64,000 nucleotides of DNA, from the NCBI RefSeq assembly GCF_023094165.1, contig NZ_JALMDK010000001.1, positions 1,240,001 to 1,304,000 of the forward strand, read 5' to 3'. This document shows positions 61,136-64,000 of this stretch, piece after piece. Below the pieces are notes generated by a model. That model was not told the DNA's origin. It worked only from the letters and a program-made list of their open reading frames with translations, and searched no databases. The first letter of the stretch is position 1. Every line of letters starts with the position of its first letter. Made by a program: the position numbers and the translations under genes. The stretch comes from Crossiella sp. S99.2 (GTDB lineage: Bacteria; Actinomycetota; Actinomycetes; Mycobacteriales; Pseudonocardiaceae).

Positions 61136-62239
61136 CTACCCGACCGGGAACAGGTTGCGGTAGAAGGAGTTCGACCGGAAGCCGTCGTCGTGGTGGGTGG
61201 AGGTCCAGGACAGCGGGACGGTGCCGGTGCGGGCCCGCAGCTCGCCGTCCAGGCGGTAGTCCGGGTGCACGCCGTCGTTGCTGATGGTGGTGGTGAAGGT
61301 GACCGACAGCCGATCGCCGCGGTGCACCGGCAGGCCGCCGGCCGAGAGCGGGGCGTAAACCGGGAGCCAGTTGCAGCGCTGGGACAACGAGTCGATCGGC
61401 TTGTCCGCCGCGGACACCCACAGCCGCACCCCGAGCGCGAACCCGTGCAGTGTGCCGCGCCGGGTGATGACCAGCTCGCGTTCCTGGGCGCCCTCCGGGA
61501 CCAGGCAACCGCCGAAGTCCAGCGGTTCCACCTCGGCCACCCCGGACAGGTGCGCGCGGCGGCGCAGCTCCGGGATGCAGGCCCGCACGTCGAAGGGCCT
61601 GCCCACCGAGCTGAACACGTGTTCCAGGTAGGGCAGCGCCAGTTCGGCGAAGCCGGGCTTGCCGCCGGGCGCGGCGTGGTCGAGGTCCAGCGCGACGATC
61701 GTGGTGGTGCTGCGGTGCGGGATGAACACCCCGCCCGGCCGCACCAGCCTGCGCCCCGCATCGCGCAGCACCGCGCCCGCGCCCTCCGCGCCACCCAGGT
61801 TGCCGATGATCTCCGAGACGCAGACGTCGGCGCGTTCGGGCAGGTCGACAGTGGTGGAAAGGCCCTCCAGCACGGTGATCCGGTCGGCGAACCCGGCCCG
61901 CGCCACCGCCTCGCGGGCCTGCCGGGCCGCCTCGGGCAGCACCTCTACCGCCCACACGTGCCGGGCGCCTGCCCTGGCCGCGGCCAGCGCCCAGACCGCC
62001 TCCTGGCCGGTGCCGATGTCCAGCACGGTGCGGCCGGGCGCGTGCCTGCCGATGGCGGCGGTGTAGCAGTCGTTGCGGATCCGGTCGTTGAGCATGAAGC
62101 TGTAGAGCCGGTCGTCGTAGACCGGGTACTCGCCGAGGGAGGGCACCAGCAGCACGGGCGCGGCGGCGCCGGGTTCGCGGGCGCGCACCAGCACCCGGCG
62201 GTCCGGCGCGGCGACCTGGGCGATGAAAGAACCGGACAA
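61136..62239 (-). CDS. SAM methyltransferase with PRMT-like fold
   Basis: About 367 residues from a TTG at 62239 (AAGGAAC upstream) 26 bases after the P450 stop; other starts overlap the P450 gene. The class I motif VLDIGTGQEAVWALAAARAG binds SAM, VSEIIGNLGGAEG resembles the acidic loop of protein arginine methyltransferases, and the C-terminal half is strand-rich like their barrel. It probably methylates a small molecule or peptide with the P450. Actinobacterial PRMT-like enzymes are uncommon. Confidence 0.75.
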   Translation of the reverse strand: MSGSFIAQVAAPDRRVLVRAREPGAAAPVLLVPSLGEYPVYDDRLYSFMLNDRIRNDCYTAAIGRHAPGRTVLDIGTGQEAVWALAAARAGARHVWAVEVLPEAARQAREAVARAGFADRITVLEGLSTTVDLPERADVCVSEIIGNLGGAEGAGAVLRDAGRRLVRPGGVFIPHRSTTTIVALDLDHAAPGGKPGFAELALPYLEHVFSSVGRPFDVRACIPELRRRAHLSGVAEVEPLDFGGCLVPEGAQERELVITRRGTLHGFALGVRLWVSAADKPIDSLSQRCNWLPVYAPLSAGGLPVHRGDRLSVTFTTTISNDGVHPDYRLDGELRARTGTVPLSWTSTHHDDGFRSNSFYRNLFPVG

Positions 62240-62265
62240 CGGTGTTCCTTCCCGGGAGGTGGCGG

Positions 62266-63450
62266 TCAGCCCGCGGTGGGCCAGCGCAGCGGCAGGCTCG
62301 CCACACTGAGCTGGACGAAGGCCCGTTCCCGCACCGGGAAACCGGCCGGGATGTGGTAGTCCGGAATGCGCCGGTGCCATTCCTCCAGCGCCACCTTCAG
62401 TTCCAGCCGGGCCAGGTGCGCGCCGACGCAGCGGTGAATTCCCCAGCCGAAGGTGAGATGCCGGTTCGGACTGCGGTCCAGCAGCACCTCATCGGCCCGG
62501 TCGAATTCCCGCGGATCCCGGTTGGCCGCGCCGGAGAGCAACAGCACCAGATCGCCGGCGCGCATCGGGCAACCGGCCAGTTCGACGTCCTCGGTCACCC
62601 GGCGGCCGTCCAGGATGATGTCGTAGTAGCGCAGCAGCTCCTCCACCGCGCTGGGGATGATCTCCGGCTCGCGCACCACCCGCTCGCGGTCCGCCGGGTT
62701 GGTGGCCAGGTGCCAGAACGCGTAGGACAGGTGCGAGGAAATGGTGTCCAGACCGGCGATGAACAGCACGAACAGCAGGTTCGTCAGTTCCTCTGGCTTC
62801 GGCTCGCGCCCGTCGATCCGCCAGGTCAGCATCCGGCTGACCAGGTCGTCGCCGGGTTCGGCCGCCCGGCTCTCGACCAGTTCGCCGAAGTAGGCGCGCA
62901 CCTGCTCGCGCACCGCGTCCAGGTCGTCCTCGGCCTCCTCCGGCCGCAGCACCGCCTCCTCCCAGGCCAGGAAGCGGTCCAGTTCGGTCTGCGGCAGGTC
63001 GAGCATGGTCAGGAACACCGAGACCGGCAGCCGCTGGGCGAACTCGGCGACGAAATCGCAGGAGCCACTGGCCAGCAGCCCGTCGATCAACTCGGTGACG
63101 TGGCCGCGCACGACCGGCTCCAGCGCGCGGGCCCGAGCCGGGGAGAACTCGCTCATCAGCGGTTTCCGCCAGGCCGTGTGCACCGGCGGGTCGAGCTGCA
63201 TGGGGATGGCCGGCTCGATGGGATCCGGGTCGAGCAGGGACAGCCCACTGTTGGAGAAGGCTGCGGGGTTGCCGAACAGCTCGCGCAACGGCTCCATCCG
63301 GCTGACCACCCAGTAGCCGCCGTCCGCGGTGCTGCGGAAGCCCGGACACTCCTCGCGGGCGGCGTCGTGCACCGCGCGGTAGTGCCCGATGCGGCGCGTG
63401 CCCTGCAGATAGCGGAAGTGCTTCTCCGGAACCCCAGCCTCGCCCGGCAT
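62266..63450 (-). CDS. Cytochrome P450
   Basis: 394 residues. I-helix FIAGLDTISS (AGxDT), ExxR in VEELLRYYD, and the heme loop FGWGIHRCVGAHLARLEL with the Cys ligand near residue 340. Bacterial class I size. The I-helix Leu in place of a more usual Asn/Met/Tyr is tolerated. Upstream of and probably co-transcribed with the methyltransferase. Confidence 0.93.
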   Translation of the reverse strand: MPGEAGVPEKHFRYLQGTRRIGHYRAVHDAAREECPGFRSTADGGYWVVSRMEPLRELFGNPAAFSNSGLSLLDPDPIEPAIPMQLDPPVHTAWRKPLMSEFSPARARALEPVVRGHVTELIDGLLASGSCDFVAEFAQRLPVSVFLTMLDLPQTELDRFLAWEEAVLRPEEAEDDLDAVREQVRAYFGELVESRAAEPGDDLVSRMLTWRIDGREPKPEELTNLLFVLFIAGLDTISSHLSYAFWHLATNPADRERVVREPEIIPSAVEELLRYYDIILDGRRVTEDVELAGCPMRAGDLVLLLSGAANRDPREFDRADEVLLDRSPNRHLTFGWGIHRCVGAHLARLELKVALEEWHRRIPDYHIPAGFPVRERAFVQLSVASLPLRWPTAG

Positions 63451-63620
63451 GGCTTTTTCCTCCGTCGCGTCGAATACCCCTCTTGTCGATCAGGAATACC
63501 CGTACACATAACCGGAAACCACGCCGGATAGACAATGGTGATGCTCTGGAGGTCAGCCTCCAGTGCCTGTTGTGGAATTCCTCTGGGTGATTTTCGGAAA
63601 TTCCGCCGCGAATGGGCGCA

Positions 63621-64000
63621 CTAGGCCCCGGCGATCTCCTCCGGCGGCACCGCCGAGAGCGTTTCCAGTGCCGCGAGGAACGCGGCCCGCTCCGCCGCGG
63701 GCAGTCGGGCCAGCACCCGCTCCTCCTTGGCCTGGATGTCGGCCTGCGCCGCCCGCCGCAGTGCGGCCCCGCGCGCGGTGATCGACACCAGCCGCACCCG
63801 CCGATCCGCCGGATCAGCCCGCCGCTCGATCAACCCCTGCTGCTGCAACCCGTCCAGCACCCCGATGATCCGCGTCTTGTCCGCCCCGATGGCCTGCGCC
63901 AGCGCCGCCTGCGTCCGCACCGGCCCCTCGTCGAGCGCGGTCAGCACCGAATAAGCCCACATCGACACCCCGTGCGCCCGCAACACCGGCAGCTCGGCCG
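63621..64000 (-). CDS. MarR-family regulator (5-prime end beyond window)
   Basis: The frame is open from the right edge (ELPVLRAHGVSMWAYSVLTALDEGPVRTQAALAQAIGADKTRIIGVLDGLQQQGLIERRADPADRRVRLVSITARGAALRR...), a standard MarR winged helix with the DPADRRVR wing. The first helix is cut off. Encoded upstream of the P450 operon on the same strand, with 170 bases between, so it may regulate it. Confidence 0.88.
   Translation of the reverse strand, partial: AELPVLRAHGVSMWAYSVLTALDEGPVRTQAALAQAIGADKTRIIGVLDGLQQQGLIERRADPADRRVRLVSITARGAALRRAAQADIQAKEERVLARLPAAERAAFLAALETLSAVPPEEIAGA

Noticed and set aside
59490..62306. 938-residue esterase fusion
   Set aside because: The first ~410 residues are an alternative frame of the methyltransferase gene. 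A signal peptide and the esterase domain start at 61064.

Overview
The window is high-GC actinomycete DNA. The strongest taxonomic hints are the type VII (ESX) secretion gene set, XRE/DUF397 regulator pairs, DUF3558 lipoproteins, ALF-repeat proteins, frequent GTG starts and ATGA/GTGA stop-start overlaps. Together they suggest a member of the Pseudonocardiales (the Crossiella/Saccharothrix/Actinosynnema neighbourhood). That placement is inference; no marker gene fixes the genus.

Layout. 0-7.3 kb: end of an unknown gene, a small membrane protein and a complete type I restriction-modification operon (hsdM-hsdS-hsdR) closed by a 23-bp terminator stem. 7.3-14.9 kb: secreted-conflict module 1, made of a large exported ALF-repeat/Ala-rich-coil protein with a candidate C-terminal toxin domain, a pentapeptide-like partner, a small secreted two-cysteine protein and a trypsin-like/ricin-lectin/AbfB protein. 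15-25 kb: hydrolase, acyltransferase, GT25 glycosyltransferase, XRE/DUF397 regulators, small zinc-ribbon-like proteins and a DegT/EryC1-fold protein without its PLP lysine. 25.4-30.8 kb: ESX/type VII substrate and chaperone cluster with two DUF3558 lipoproteins. 31 kb: a junction between two broken genes. 32.2-41.2 kb: module 2 (protease-like protein, ALF toxin, immunity candidate, small secreted protein), then a tRNA-Lys 3-prime remnant and debris of two more protease-like genes. 41.3-44.7 kb: small membrane proteins and two coupled sigma-factor-like genes.

An imperfect direct repeat of about 84 bp, resembling the 3-prime end of a tmRNA gene, lies at 15.02 kb and again at 44.61 kb. With the tRNA-Lys remnant at 39.12 kb it suggests that much of 15-44.6 kb is accreted, integrated DNA. 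I see no integrase in the window.

44.7-64 kb looks like more settled chromosome: TetR/nitroreductase pair, cupin, HNH-type protein, a three-gene isonitrile pathway (isonitrile synthase, Fe/2-oxoglutarate oxygenase, FAD monooxygenase), a GntR(YtrA)-linked ABC exporter, an ECF sigma factor, acyltransferase, mannosyltransferase-like GT87, a GH18 chitinase with a DasR-like operator upstream, a DUF1080 protein, a lipoprotein, a carboxylesterase, a P450 with a PRMT-like methyltransferase, and a MarR regulator cut by the window edge.

The most interesting system is the repeated module pairing an ALF-repeat exported toxin candidate with trypsin-fold lectin proteins. All of the latter lack the catalytic histidine, and one also lacks the catalytic serine. 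Each module also carries a homologous small secreted protein. The component families exist elsewhere, but I know of no described system that joins them.
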